This document shows positions 8,317 through 17,016 of a stretch of DNA of 64,000 bases, piece by piece. Every line of letters begins with the position of its first letter. Positions within the stretch are counted from its first letter, which is position 1. Below the pieces are notes generated by a model. The model saw only the letters and a list, made by a program, of their open reading frames with translations. It was not told the DNA's origin and did no database searches. This DNA comes from Lachnospiraceae bacterium (GTDB taxonomy: Bacteria > Bacillota > Clostridia > Lachnospirales > Lachnospiraceae). A program made the position numbers and the translations under genes. The stretch is from contig JAGAJL010000009.1 in NCBI GenBank assembly GCA_017626095.1, positions 1-64,000 of the forward strand, in the 5' to 3' direction.

Positions 8317-9261
8317 ATGAAATATTATTTTGCGCCTTTTGAAGGCATATCATGGTATCTTTACAGAAATCTTGCCGCAAAGCATTTTGAGGCAGCAGAT
8401 GTATATGTGACGCCGTTTATTGCTCCAAATCAGATGCGCAATATTCGGGAATCGGATAAAAAAGATATTTTGCCGGAAAATAATCGTGATCTGCATATTA
8501 TTCCACAATTAATCGGAAATCGGGCAGATGAGATTGTAGATACTGCCAATCAGATTTATGAAATGGGTTATCAGGAAATTAATTTGAATTTTGGATGTCC
8601 TTCCGGAACGGTTGTTGCAAAAAACAAAGGTGCCGGTATCTTAAGGGATACTTATTTTATGGAAAAGTTTCTGTATGATGTTTTGGAAGGATTGAAGGAC
8701 CATATGAAAATTTCCGTAAAAACCAGAATCGGAGTAAGTGATGCAGACGAATGGGAAGAAATTCTTCAGGTTTTTAACAAGTTTAAATTATCAGAACTTA
8801 TCATACATGCACGAGTACGAAAAGATTTTTATAAAGGAAAACCAAATTGGGATGCTTTTTCTTATGCCCTGGAAAACAGTAAAAATCCGGTTTGTTATAA
8901 TGGTGATATATTTTCAACTGCAGATTATGAAAAGCTGCTTCAGACATTTCCAAAGACACAGGCTGTTATGTTAGGGCGGGGAATGCTTGCAAATCCTGCG
9001 CTTTTGGAAGAAATAAAAGGAAATGGGAAACTGGATAAACAACGAATGCGGGCATTTCATGATGAGATGCTTGCTATGTACAAGGAACATTTATATGGTG
9101 AGATAACCGTGCTCCATAAGATGAAAGAGATTTGGCGTTATTGGGTCCTTGTCTTTGACAAAGGAGAAGGATATTTTAAAAAGATTGGAAAAAGTAACAG
9201 CCTGATGGAATACCAGGCGGTTGTGAATGCTTTATTTGCTGAGTGCAGGATTAAAGAGTGA
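8317..9261 (+). CDS. tRNA-dihydrouridine synthase family protein
   Basis: FMN-dependent reduction of uridine to dihydrouridine in tRNA D loops (family knowledge). The 314-residue TIM-barrel protein opens with MKYYFAPFEGISWYLYR. It carries INLNFGCPSGTVVAKNKGAG (catalytic Cys near residue 94), MKISVKTRIGV and ELIIHARVR, and ends with VMLGRGMLANPALL. It lacks the long C-terminal extension of DusB-type enzymes. The open frame begins at 8266, but ATG 8317 is chosen because AAAGGG precedes it at good spacing and the family motif begins there. It is a single-gene unit between its own promoter and the terminator at 9267. Confidence 0.9.
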   Translation: MKYYFAPFEGISWYLYRNLAAKHFEAADVYVTPFIAPNQMRNIRESDKKDILPENNRDLHIIPQLIGNRADEIVDTANQIYEMGYQEINLNFGCPSGTVVAKNKGAGILRDTYFMEKFLYDVLEGLKDHMKISVKTRIGVSDADEWEEILQVFNKFKLSELIIHARVRKDFYKGKPNWDAFSYALENSKNPVCYNGDIFSTADYEKLLQTFPKTQAVMLGRGMLANPALLEEIKGNGKLDKQRMRAFHDEMLAMYKEHLYGEITVLHKMKEIWRYWVLVFDKGEGYFKKIGKSNSLMEYQAVVNALFAECRIKE

Positions 9262-9266
9262 TGAAA

Positions 9267-9292
9267 ACCACCCATTTAGGGTGGTGTTTTTT
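9267..9292 (+). terminator. terminator of the dus gene
   Basis: ACCACCC-ATTTA-GGGTGGT followed by GTTTTTT. Confidence 0.85.
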
Positions 9293-9349
9293 GTCATTCT
9301 TTATGCTAATATAATGGCATGTGTAATAGGATTAGATAAACGTGAATTA

Positions 9350-9388
9350 TAAAAAAAGCCGAGCTCAAGGGGGAGCAAGGCTTTTTTT
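9350..9388. terminator. terminator of the zinc-ribbon operon (minus strand)
   Basis: AAAAAAAGCC pairs with GGCTTTTTTT, with an inner GCTC/GAGC helix. It is placed to end the minus-strand three-gene unit that finishes at 9407, and could also act on the plus strand. Confidence 0.75.
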
Positions 9389-9406
9389 ACCTTTATATAA
9401 ATCAAA

Positions 9407-9814
9407 TTACTCATAAACTTTCAACATTTCATCGATATCTTCTGCAACATATGACAATTCGGTCATGTTTTCCTTTGCTTCCTCCCGCTTTTGTTCATAG
9501 GCGCTGACATCCTGATAGTCTTTTAGTCCATAATAATAGAAACTGTTTCGCCAGTATTCGGCAACTGCATAAACGTCATTGTATTTTGATCCGTCTACAG
9601 AGGCGGCAATATTATCACAATAATCCGTATAGACACGTGAATATTCCTTTGAATCAATGATATAGTAAAACATATGTGCCTCTTGCGTATAATGACTAAA
9701 ATTATCGGCACATATGGAAATAAAACTAAAGAAAAAGAAAACAAAGGAAACACTCAGAATGATAATGGGAATCAGGTATTTTTTGGGGATAGCTCCGATT
9801 TTATTCTTCTTCAT
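9407..9814 (-). CDS. small single-pass membrane protein, third gene of zinc-ribbon cluster
   Basis: A 135-residue protein with a basic N-terminus (MKKNKIGAIPKK), one hydrophobic segment at about residues 13-37 and a Tyr/Asp/Glu-rich presumed extracytoplasmic domain of about 95 residues. I do not recognise a family. It resembles the C-terminal domains of the two upstream genes in composition and length but lacks their zinc ribbon. ATG 9814 is chosen over ATG 9835 because AGGAGGG lies 8 nt before it. The start overlaps the end of the upstream gene by 14 nt, so the two are translationally close. Confidence 0.7.
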   Translation of the reverse strand: MKKNKIGAIPKKYLIPIIILSVSFVFFFFSFISICADNFSHYTQEAHMFYYIIDSKEYSRVYTDYCDNIAASVDGSKYNDVYAVAEYWRNSFYYYGLKDYQDVSAYEQKREEAKENMTELSYVAEDIDEMLKVYE

Positions 9815-10601
9815 GGCTGATGCCCTCCTTTTCATAGGCTTCTTCTATCATCAAAATCTGTTTGGCTTTTGAACCGGTTTTAAATTCCTCCAGTTGGTCT
9901 TCGTCCCATTCACAATATGTCATCAGAAAATATTCTGTATTTTTAATCATGGCTTCATAGCTGTCAATGTGTTTTTGAAGAAAGCATCTTTCCGAATAAC
10001 TGCTATGATACTGATCGTCTAACACATAGTCGTTGTAAAGTTTGACCATGGAATTATAGGATTCTACAATCATTTCCATTTGCGTCTCAACACGATAGGA
10101 AGAAGCCGGCGCATATCCTTTGATGCTGACTTGGGGAAGATATCTCAAAACATAGTCATAGTTGGAACAGAAGCGTTGCATCAGTCTGTACTCTTCAAGC
10201 GGTGAATCCTCGTCGCAGTATTGTAAGTCATTGGACTGATAATAGCTGTAAAATGCTTCAAACTCGCCGTCCGTTTCATATTGATCCAGCTTTTGGATAT
10301 GTTCGTTCATATGTCTGCTGATATCCTTAGAAGTAATATATTTGTAAATGTCCCAATTCATAAAAAGACCAACGATTAAGACAAGATTTAATATTACCAA
10401 TCCACAAATAACGGTTATGTAAGATGCGTTTTTGCTAAAACGTTTGTTTTCTTCTACAACCCCTTCTTTTACCGTTTGAAATTCACGCTGAAAACGGTTC
10501 ATATCACTGCGGTGTTGTTCAAATTGTCGTTTTTGCATGCCGCAATGTGGGCAAATCGGAGATTCAATATCAATATTCGCTCCGCAAAATTCACATTTCA
10601 T
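9801..10601 (-). CDS. zinc-ribbon single-pass membrane protein
   Basis: A 266-residue protein that begins with a zinc ribbon (MKCEFCGANI...CPHCGMQK: two CxxC pairs within residues 3-21). A charged linker follows, then one membrane segment at about residues 61-82 and an acidic, Tyr-rich C-terminal domain of about 180 residues. The topology is inferred: ribbon in the cytoplasm, large domain outside. The ribbon is recognisable, but the C-terminal domain is not assigned to any family. It lies 17 nt after the previous gene of the unit and overlaps the next by 14 nt. Function unknown; a sensor or anchored scaffold is only a guess. Confidence 0.75.
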   Translation of the reverse strand: MKCEFCGANIDIESPICPHCGMQKRQFEQHRSDMNRFQREFQTVKEGVVEENKRFSKNASYITVICGLVILNLVLIVGLFMNWDIYKYITSKDISRHMNEHIQKLDQYETDGEFEAFYSYYQSNDLQYCDEDSPLEEYRLMQRFCSNYDYVLRYLPQVSIKGYAPASSYRVETQMEMIVESYNSMVKLYNDYVLDDQYHSSYSERCFLQKHIDSYEAMIKNTEYFLMTYCEWDEDQLEEFKTGSKAKQILMIEEAYEKEGISHEEE

Positions 10602-10618
10602 AGTGAAGCACTCCTTTA

Positions 10619-11380
10619 TTATAAATTATATCTTTTTTTGATATATTTTTTGCACTTATCGGCAATGGGATATGTATAGTCATCAGAAAGGGTTTCTTTT
10701 TTCATTTCTTCAATTTCGCTTTCCGTCATTCCCATGTGATCCGTTAGAAATGCATAGGTCTCTTTCTTCCATTCCGCAATTTGTGCAAGTTCTTCTTCTG
10801 TATAAACAAGATAAGGCTGATCGACGATAGTTTGCATATACAAAATATCATACAAAGTCCAGTACATATAGGTAAGATTGTTCGAATCAAAGCTGGCTGA
10901 ATCTTCAAGATAATTTTGGTACTTTTCATAGGCCTGAATAAAATCCAGATGCTCCCATTCATATGGATAATAGCCTTTATCATCGACATGATCGTTTAAA
11001 AACCGGAGTATCTCATCATAGTTTCCCTGCGCATACATGGCATCGAGCTCTTCATAGTAGGTATTTTTCCAGATACGGGATGCATGATATGCTTCCTCAT
11101 TTTTTTTATCTTCGATATTATGATAAAGGAATAATAATCCAATAAGTAATCCAATCAGGAGGATTAAACTGCCGATAATGCCAATTACAATGGTCATGCT
11201 TTTTTGAAAACCGGATTTATAGGTTTCTTCAGAGTCGTTGGACATTTCAGCCATTTCGTTATTGAGATTGTGAAGATGCTCAAAATATTCCTGTTCGGCG
11301 CCGATATAATTTAACGCACCACAATAAGGACACTGGGGAAGATTGTCATCAAATTCGGCGCTGCATTGTTTACATTTCAT
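10619..11380 (-). CDS. zinc-ribbon single-pass membrane protein, first gene of the unit
   Basis: A 253-residue paralogue of the next gene. It has a zinc ribbon at residues 1-22 (MKCKQCSAEF, CPYCGALNY), a linker, a strongly hydrophobic segment at about residues 61-86, and a C-terminal domain rich in Tyr, Glu and Asp. The open frame starts at 11470, but ATG 11380 directly begins the ribbon and follows AGAGGT, so I take it. It shares layout with the 9801-10601 gene, and the two probably arose by duplication. Role unknown. Confidence 0.75.
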   Translation of the reverse strand: MKCKQCSAEFDDNLPQCPYCGALNYIGAEQEYFEHLHNLNNEMAEMSNDSEETYKSGFQKSMTIVIGIIGSLILLIGLLIGLLFLYHNIEDKKNEEAYHASRIWKNTYYEELDAMYAQGNYDEILRFLNDHVDDKGYYPYEWEHLDFIQAYEKYQNYLEDSASFDSNNLTYMYWTLYDILYMQTIVDQPYLVYTEEELAQIAEWKKETYAFLTDHMGMTESEIEEMKKETLSDDYTYPIADKCKKYIKKRYNL

Positions 11381-11686
11381 GTTTGATACCTCTTTTTTGT
11401 TTTCGTAAATGCATATCAAAAGTGCACTACATATCAAAAGCTGTATGGGAAAAAGATGTTTTCTTCCCATATATTATCAGTATATCAAAAGCGGTCGCAA
11501 GAATCTATATGAAATAATGTCCGGATAATATGAAAAACATACAACTGAAAAACATACAGTTGCTTTCTATAAAATCATTATGAATTGGCTTTATTATAGT
11601 GCATTGATTTTCTCTTTATGCTAGAATAACAGAGAAAAAGATTATCCGAAGGATACGTTCCGACGGAGTATCAGGAGGTAAAAAGA

Positions 11687-12799
11687 ATGAAGAAGAAAGT
11701 ATTATCATTGCTTTTGGCAATGACCATGTCCATGGGACTTCTGTGCGGATGCGGACAGAGTGATGTTTCGCAGAACGCACAAGAAGAAAACGTACAAGAA
11801 GAAAATGTGCAGGAAGAAAATGCACAACAGGGCACTGCAAAAGAAACGGAGCAGGAAATAGCAAACGGAACAGAAACAAAAGAAACGGATGAAGACGCAT
11901 TAAGTGATGATGTGGTTATCCGAGTGGCATCATTAAAGGGTCCGACATCCATCGGTCTTGTCAAATTGTGGCAGGATGCTGAGGAAAATAAAGCCAATGC
12001 TAACTATGAATTTACGATGGCAACAGCAGCGGATGAAATCCTTCCTCTTGTGCTGAAGGGGGATTTGGATATTGCTTTGGTTCCTGCAAATGCTGCAGCC
12101 AATCTCTATCAAAAAAGTAACGGGGCAGTCGCTGTCATTGATATCAATACACTTGGTGTTCTTTATATGGTATCGGGCGATGATTCTATTAAATCGGTTG
12201 ATGACTTAACGAATAAGACCATTTATCTGACCGGTAAGGGAACGACACCGGATCTTGCACTCCAGTATTTACTGGAAACTCATAATATCCAATTATCCGA
12301 TGTGACAATCGAATACAAATCGGAGGCTACGGAAGTTGCAGTGGCGCTTTCCGAAAACCCGGATGCAGTCGGTTTGCTGCCGATGCCGTTTGTCATTGCC
12401 GCATGTGCGCAAAATGAGAAACTTCAGATTGTCTTAGATGTCAATGCACAATGGGAAACCGCAAACGACGGCAAAGGCCTTGTGACAGGAGTAACTATCG
12501 TCAGAAAAGCATTTTTGGAAGAACATCCCGATGCTGTAGATGCCTTTTTAACGGATCATAAAAACAGTGCAGAATATGTGAATGCAAATGTGGAAGAGGC
12601 TGCAGAGCTTGTGGTAAAGAGCGGTATTGTGGAAAAAGCTCCTGTTGCGCAAAAAGCCATTCCCAAATGCAATATTACCTGTATTACAGGTGAAGAAATG
12701 AAAGAAATGCTTTCTGATTATTTGGATATTCTCGAAAAACAGGATGCTTCGTTCATTGGCGGAGCGGTTCCGGATGATGATTTTTATGTTATAAAATAG
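11687..12799 (+). CDS. ABC transporter substrate-binding lipoprotein (NMT1/SsuA-like)
   Basis: A 370-residue secreted lipoprotein. The signal peptide ends in the lipobox GLLCGC, followed by a low-complexity Gln/Glu-rich linker with NVQEE repeats (about residues 25-60). The mature domain (VIRVASLKGPTSIGLVKLW..., LKGDLDIALVPANAAANLY) resembles periplasmic-binding proteins of the nitrate/sulfonate/thiamine-precursor (NMT1) type. GGAGG precedes ATG 11687. The next gene encodes the matching permease and ATPase in one chain, and the third is TM1266-like. The ligand is unknown. Comparable transporters near hydrogenase-maturation genes are annotated in Clostridia as hydrogenase-associated, which I offer only as context. 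Confidence 0.85.
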   Translation: MKKKVLSLLLAMTMSMGLLCGCGQSDVSQNAQEENVQEENVQEENAQQGTAKETEQEIANGTETKETDEDALSDDVVIRVASLKGPTSIGLVKLWQDAEENKANANYEFTMATAADEILPLVLKGDLDIALVPANAAANLYQKSNGAVAVIDINTLGVLYMVSGDDSIKSVDDLTNKTIYLTGKGTTPDLALQYLLETHNIQLSDVTIEYKSEATEVAVALSENPDAVGLLPMPFVIAACAQNEKLQIVLDVNAQWETANDGKGLVTGVTIVRKAFLEEHPDAVDAFLTDHKNSAEYVNANVEEAAELVVKSGIVEKAPVAQKAIPKCNITCITGEEMKEMLSDYLDILEKQDASFIGGAVPDDDFYVIK

Positions 12800-12914
12800 T
12801 AAGTATTTATGGATAAAACGCGATATGACATAAATGTCAGAAATGGAACATACAGATCAGGTTATTGTATTGACAGGTCAATAACAAGACATGAGATTAT
12901 GAATTAAACAATAT

Positions 12915-14342
12915 ATGAGCAAAAAATTTAAAAAACTATTCATTATACTGGCATGGCTGGGAATTCTGGAAATTGCCGCCATGTTGGTTCATAATTCCAT
13001 ATTGCTGGTGGGACCGGTTGAAATTGCCCGTGCATTATTTGAGCTTTTGCAGACAGAAAAATATTATCTGATCTGCCTGATGTCATTATGCCGGATTATG
13101 GCAGGCATGCTTTTGGCTTTTCTGTTTGGATGTGTTTTCGGTGCTTTTATGTATCGTTTTTCCCTTTTTGATGAAATTATTTCGCCGGTTCTGGCTGTTA
13201 TGAAATCCATACCTGTGGCAAGCTTTGTGGTGCTGTTATTAATCTGGCAGGGGGCCCGGAATTTGTCCGTCTTTATTAGTTTTATCGTGGTATTTCCGAA
13301 TGTCTGCGTGAGTATGAAAAACGGATTGAAGTCTGTTACGACACAGAAGAGGGAATTGGCAGATGTATTTCAAATGAAGGGTTTTCGAAGATGGCTCTAT
13401 ATTTATCGCCCGGCGGTGATTCCGTATCTGATTTCCTGCATGGAAATATCCATCGGCATGAGTTTTAAATCCGGTGTGGCGGCAGAAGTCATCGGCATGC
13501 CCGATTATTCCATTGGTGAGCGAATCTATGTTTCCAAGGTTTACCTGGATACGGCAGGATTGTTTGCGTGGACTTTTTCTTTGATTGTGCTGAGCTTTTG
13601 TGTGGAAAAAATGATACTTCATCTGATGAAGCAGACATTGAATCCTGTTTCTGTGAAGAGAGGTAACGGTAAAATTGATGCCATAAAGCCATTTGCCTTG
13701 AATGAAGAAGAAATTCCCATAGGAGGAAGACAGGAAGAAAAAGTAACGGATTTGAACAATGAAAAATCCGGAAGCGAAAGACATCGGAGTTTGGAAATTA
13801 AAAATATATCAAAATCCTTTGATGGTAAGCCTGTTCTAACTAATGTTACCAAGTTACTAAAAAAAGGCGACTGTTATCTTATTATGGCTCCTTCCGGCAG
13901 CGGAAAAACAACTCTTTTTCGGATTATTGCCGGACTGGAGAAGGCAGATGCGGGTCAGGTGGAAGGATATCATGGAGTTACCTATCAGTTTCAGGAAGAC
14001 AGGCTTTTGGATACAGAGTTTACTATGACAAATATGATGTTAAACAATCATTACAGTTTTGTTGCGGAAGAAATATTGCCAAAGGAGTGTCTGTGCCGTC
14101 CGGTATCGGAACTCAGCGGAGGCATGAAACGACGGGTTTCCCTTGTCCGGGCAATGTTGTATCAATTTAAAAATCAGGATGCAGTCTGTCTTTTGGATGA
14201 ACCGTTTACAGGCATGGATGAAGAAACAAAAGATCGGGCAATTGCTTTTATCAAAAAGTATCAGAACGGCCGGACTTTACTGATTGCCACCCATGATGAA
14301 AAAGATTGCGAACGGTTAGGAGGTATATTGTGGAAACTATAA
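12915..14342 (+). CDS. fused ABC permease-ATPase (SsuC/SsuB-type in one chain)
   Basis: A 475-residue protein. Residues 1 to about 245 form a BPD-type inner-membrane permease with about six hydrophobic segments and an EAA-like loop (ELADVFQMKGFRRWLYIYRPAVIPY). A charged linker follows, and from about residue 290 there is an ABC ATPase. The ATPase has Walker A APSGSGKTT at about 325, signature LSGGMKRRVSLVRAM at about 399, Walker B VCLLDEPFTGMD at about 423 and the H-loop ATHDE. Permease and ATPase of this importer class are normally separate genes, so the fusion is notable; no stop or frameshift separates the halves. The ATPase is short (about 185 residues). The ribosome binding site before ATG 12915 is weak. 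Overlapping inverted repeats near 12861-12885 (GTTATTG/CAATAAC) lie in the gap upstream. Confidence 0.88.
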   Translation: MSKKFKKLFIILAWLGILEIAAMLVHNSILLVGPVEIARALFELLQTEKYYLICLMSLCRIMAGMLLAFLFGCVFGAFMYRFSLFDEIISPVLAVMKSIPVASFVVLLLIWQGARNLSVFISFIVVFPNVCVSMKNGLKSVTTQKRELADVFQMKGFRRWLYIYRPAVIPYLISCMEISIGMSFKSGVAAEVIGMPDYSIGERIYVSKVYLDTAGLFAWTFSLIVLSFCVEKMILHLMKQTLNPVSVKRGNGKIDAIKPFALNEEEIPIGGRQEEKVTDLNNEKSGSERHRSLEIKNISKSFDGKPVLTNVTKLLKKGDCYLIMAPSGSGKTTLFRIIAGLEKADAGQVEGYHGVTYQFQEDRLLDTEFTMTNMMLNNHYSFVAEEILPKECLCRPVSELSGGMKRRVSLVRAMLYQFKNQDAVCLLDEPFTGMDEETKDRAIAFIKKYQNGRTLLIATHDEKDCERLGGILWKL

Positions 14343-14396
14343 AAGTAAAAATGCAGGAAATAAAAAGAATGGAGCGAAGCGGAGAAAAAGAAGAAT

Positions 14397-14678
14397 ATGG
14401 AAAAACAGGGCGGAAAAGATTGTAAAGAGAATAAAGAAACCCGTATCGCGATTATCGGAATTATCATTGAAGATTCGGATTCGGTGGATCGCATGAATCG
14501 TATTCTGCATGAAGCGGGCGATTATATTGTCGGACGTATGGGAATTCCCCGTGTTCACGGCGATTTGAACGTGATTAGTGTGGTAGTTGATGCGCCGGAA
14601 GAACTGATTAATGCATTAAGTGGAAAAATCGGGATGTGCAAAGGAATCACTTCAAAGGTGATTATGAGCAAAAAATAG
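14397..14678 (+). CDS. TM1266-like small ACT-fold protein (iron-only hydrogenase-associated)
   Basis: A 93-residue protein. The part from about residue 14 (TRIAIIGIIIEDSDSVDRMNR...AGDYIVGRMGIP) matches the TM1266-type family, small ferredoxin-fold proteins often encoded with [FeFe]-hydrogenase maturation genes and predicted to regulate them. No hydrogenase genes are in this window. It lies 54 nt after the fused ABC gene in the same direction and ends at a weak terminator (14694), so it is probably the last gene of that operon. Confidence 0.75.
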   Translation: MEKQGGKDCKENKETRIAIIGIIIEDSDSVDRMNRILHEAGDYIVGRMGIPRVHGDLNVISVVVDAPEELINALSGKIGMCKGITSKVIMSKK

Positions 14679-14693
14679 AGAAATTTTGCTATC

Positions 14694-14720
14694 ATTTCCT
14701 GTTTCCTTTAGGAAATTTTT
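14694..14720 (+). terminator. weak terminator after the TM1266-like gene
   Basis: ATTTCCT (14694-14700) pairs with AGGAAAT (14710-14716), followed by TTTT. Confidence 0.55.
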
Positions 14721-14813
14721 ACTAGTATTTTGGGGAACAGTATGCTATAATGCTAAAATGACTGTGAGTATGCAAGATTATTCACGAAAGTTTCAAAAGG
14801 AGAAATAAAAAAG

Positions 14814-16100
14814 ATGAGCGTACAAGTTGAAAAATTAGAAAAGAACATGGCTAAGCTTACCATTGAAGTAGCAGCTGAAGATTTTGTAAAAGCAGTAGAA
14901 GCTGCTTATCAGAAAAATAAAAACAGTATCAATGTTCCTGGTTTCCGTAAAGGTAAAGTTCCGAGAAACATGATTGAGAAAATGTATGGAAAAGGAATTT
15001 TCTATGAAGAGGCAGCAAATGCATTAATTTCCAAAGAATATGAAAAAGCATATGAAGAATGTGGAGAAGAGATTGTATCTTCGCCTGAAATTGACGTGGT
15101 TGCAATGGAAGAAGGCGCTCCCTTTGTATTTACAGCAACTGTTGCAATTAAACCTGAAGTTAAATTAGGCAAATATAAAGGTGTGGAAATTGACAAGGTT
15201 GAAACGGAAGTAACCGAAGATGAGGTTATGGAAGCAATCAACAAAGAAAGAGAGAATGGTGCACGTATTCAATCTGTAGATGGTCGTGCTATTCAGACAA
15301 ATGATATTGCCGTTATCGATTTCGAAGGCTTTGTTGACGGAGAGGCATTTGAAGGCGGAAAAGGTGAAGGTTATGAGCTTATGATTGGTTCTCATTCTTT
15401 CATTGATACCTTTGAAGATCAGTTGATTGGCAAAAATACCGGTGATGAAGTAGAAGTTAATGTAACATTCCCGGAGGACTATCATGCAGCAGATTTGGCT
15501 GGCAAACCGGCAATGTTCAAAGTTAAGATCAACGATGTGAAAGAAAAAATTCTTGCTGATTTAGATGATGAATTTGCATCAGAAGTATCTGATTTTGATA
15601 CATTAGAAGAGTACAAGGCAGATGTGAAAAAAGGTCTTGAGGAAAAGAAAGCCAATGCAGCAAAAGATACCAAACAGATGGCTGTTATTGATGCTATTAT
15701 CGAGGAATCTGAGATGGAAATTCCGGATGCATATGTAAAAACTGTTCAGAAACAGATGGTAAATGAATTCGCACAGCGTATCCAGATGCAGGGGATTTCT
15801 TATGAGCAGTATTTAAGTCTGATGGGTTCTACTCCTGAAGCTATGGAAGATCAGGTAAAACCTCAGGCAATCAAGAGAATTCAGTCAAGACTTGTTTTGG
15901 AAGCAATTGCTGAGGCAGAAAAGATTGAAGCTACAGAAGAAGATTTTGAAGCAGAAATCACAAAACTTGCAGAAGCATACCAGATGAGTGCTGATAAAGC
16001 AAAAGCAATGGTTGGCGAAGATGGCAAGAAAGAAATTATGTTGGATCTTGCCGTAACAAAGGCTGCTGATTTTGTTGTAGAAAACGCAGTAGAAAAATAA
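14814..16100 (+). CDS. tig: trigger factor, ribosome-associated chaperone and prolyl isomerase
   Basis: Binds at the ribosome exit tunnel and helps nascent chains fold. The 428-residue protein has the three usual parts. An N-terminal ribosome-binding domain carries GFRKGKVPR (about residues 43-51). A middle FKBP-type isomerase domain follows (DIAVIDFEGFVDGEAFEGG at about 163-181). A long helical C-terminal domain completes it. GGAG lies before ATG 14814, and a TATAAT box at 14746-14751 marks its likely promoter. clpP and clpX follow in the usual Firmicutes order. Confidence 0.97.
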   Translation: MSVQVEKLEKNMAKLTIEVAAEDFVKAVEAAYQKNKNSINVPGFRKGKVPRNMIEKMYGKGIFYEEAANALISKEYEKAYEECGEEIVSSPEIDVVAMEEGAPFVFTATVAIKPEVKLGKYKGVEIDKVETEVTEDEVMEAINKERENGARIQSVDGRAIQTNDIAVIDFEGFVDGEAFEGGKGEGYELMIGSHSFIDTFEDQLIGKNTGDEVEVNVTFPEDYHAADLAGKPAMFKVKINDVKEKILADLDDEFASEVSDFDTLEEYKADVKKGLEEKKANAAKDTKQMAVIDAIIEESEMEIPDAYVKTVQKQMVNEFAQRIQMQGISYEQYLSLMGSTPEAMEDQVKPQAIKRIQSRLVLEAIAEAEKIEATEEDFEAEITKLAEAYQMSADKAKAMVGEDGKKEIMLDLAVTKAADFVVENAVEK

Positions 16101-16339
16101 AATTTGCAATATTGTAAATGCATAATTGCTATGAAAATACTTGTTAAAACACTGATTTAAAGCGCGTGATTAGAGTTTGTGATTAAAGCTAGTGATTAAA
16201 ACTACCGTATTAATAACTACGGATTTTAAACATCTAAATTTAAACCGGTAGTTGATTGAAAAATGCATGATTTAGCAGTATTTTCATAAGTATCATTATT
16301 CATTTTATTATTATGGCAAATAGATAAGGAGGATTTACT

Positions 16340-16939
16340 ATGAGTTTAGTACCTTATGTCATTGAACAAACATCCAGAGGAGAACGTTCATATGATATTT
16401 ACTCAAGATTATTAAAAGACAGAATTATTTTTCTGGGAGAAGAAGTCAATGATGCATCGGCAAGTATTGTTGTTGCCCAGCTTCTGTTCTTAGAGGCAGA
16501 GGATCCGGATAAGGATATTCATCTGTATATTAATTCTCCGGGCGGCAGTGTAACAGCCGGAATGGCAATTTACGATACCATGCAGTATATTAAATGCGAT
16601 GTCAGCACAATCTGTATCGGAATGGCAGCAAGTATGGGGGCATTTTTGCTTGCAGGCGGTGCAAAAGGAAAAAGATTGGCACTTCCCAATGCGGAGATTA
16701 TGATTCATCAGCCTTCAGGTGGCTCTCAGGGTCAGGCAACAGAGATTGAGATTGCTGCAAAGCATATTTTAAAGACCAAAGAAAAATTGAACAAAATCTT
16801 AGCTGAAAACACAGGCAAGGATTTGGAACAGGTAACAGCCGATACAGAAAGAGATAATTGGTTGTCGGCAGAAGAGGCTGTTGCATATGGTCTGATTGAT
16901 AAAATTGTTACAAACCGCGAAAAAGACGATAAAGAATGA
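16340..16939 (+). CDS. clpP: ATP-dependent Clp protease proteolytic subunit
   Basis: The serine protease chamber that degrades proteins fed by ClpX or other Clp ATPases. The 199-residue length is typical. The catalytic triad can be read as S98 (GMAASMGAF), H123 (MIHQPSGG) and an Asp in DTERDNW near 172. AAGGAGG precedes ATG 16340. The 239-nt gap upstream holds three near-repeats of GTGATTA (about 16167-16198) and the inverted pair AACTACCG/CGGTAGTT. I found no CtsR-type operator there. Confidence 0.97.
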   Translation: MSLVPYVIEQTSRGERSYDIYSRLLKDRIIFLGEEVNDASASIVVAQLLFLEAEDPDKDIHLYINSPGGSVTAGMAIYDTMQYIKCDVSTICIGMAASMGAFLLAGGAKGKRLALPNAEIMIHQPSGGSQGQATEIEIAAKHILKTKEKLNKILAENTGKDLEQVTADTERDNWLSAEEAVAYGLIDKIVTNREKDDKE

Positions 16940-16948
16940 TAAACTAAT

Positions 16949-16974
16949 CATGCCAAGTTTGCGTGCTTGGCATG
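16949..16974 (+). other. intercistronic hairpin between clpP and clpX
   Basis: CATGCCAAG pairs with CTTGGCATG around an 8-nt loop. Only a broken T tract follows, so it could be a processing, stability or attenuation structure that tunes clpX relative to clpP. Confidence 0.5.
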
Positions 16975-17016
16975 GTTGTTTAAATGAAACTATAGAAAGA
17001 AGCAGGAATAAAACCC

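Noticed and set aside
16160-16200. Three GTGATTA near-repeats before clpP as a CtsR-type operator
   Set aside because: They do not fit the heptad direct repeat expected for CtsR, and short AT-rich repeats are common here.
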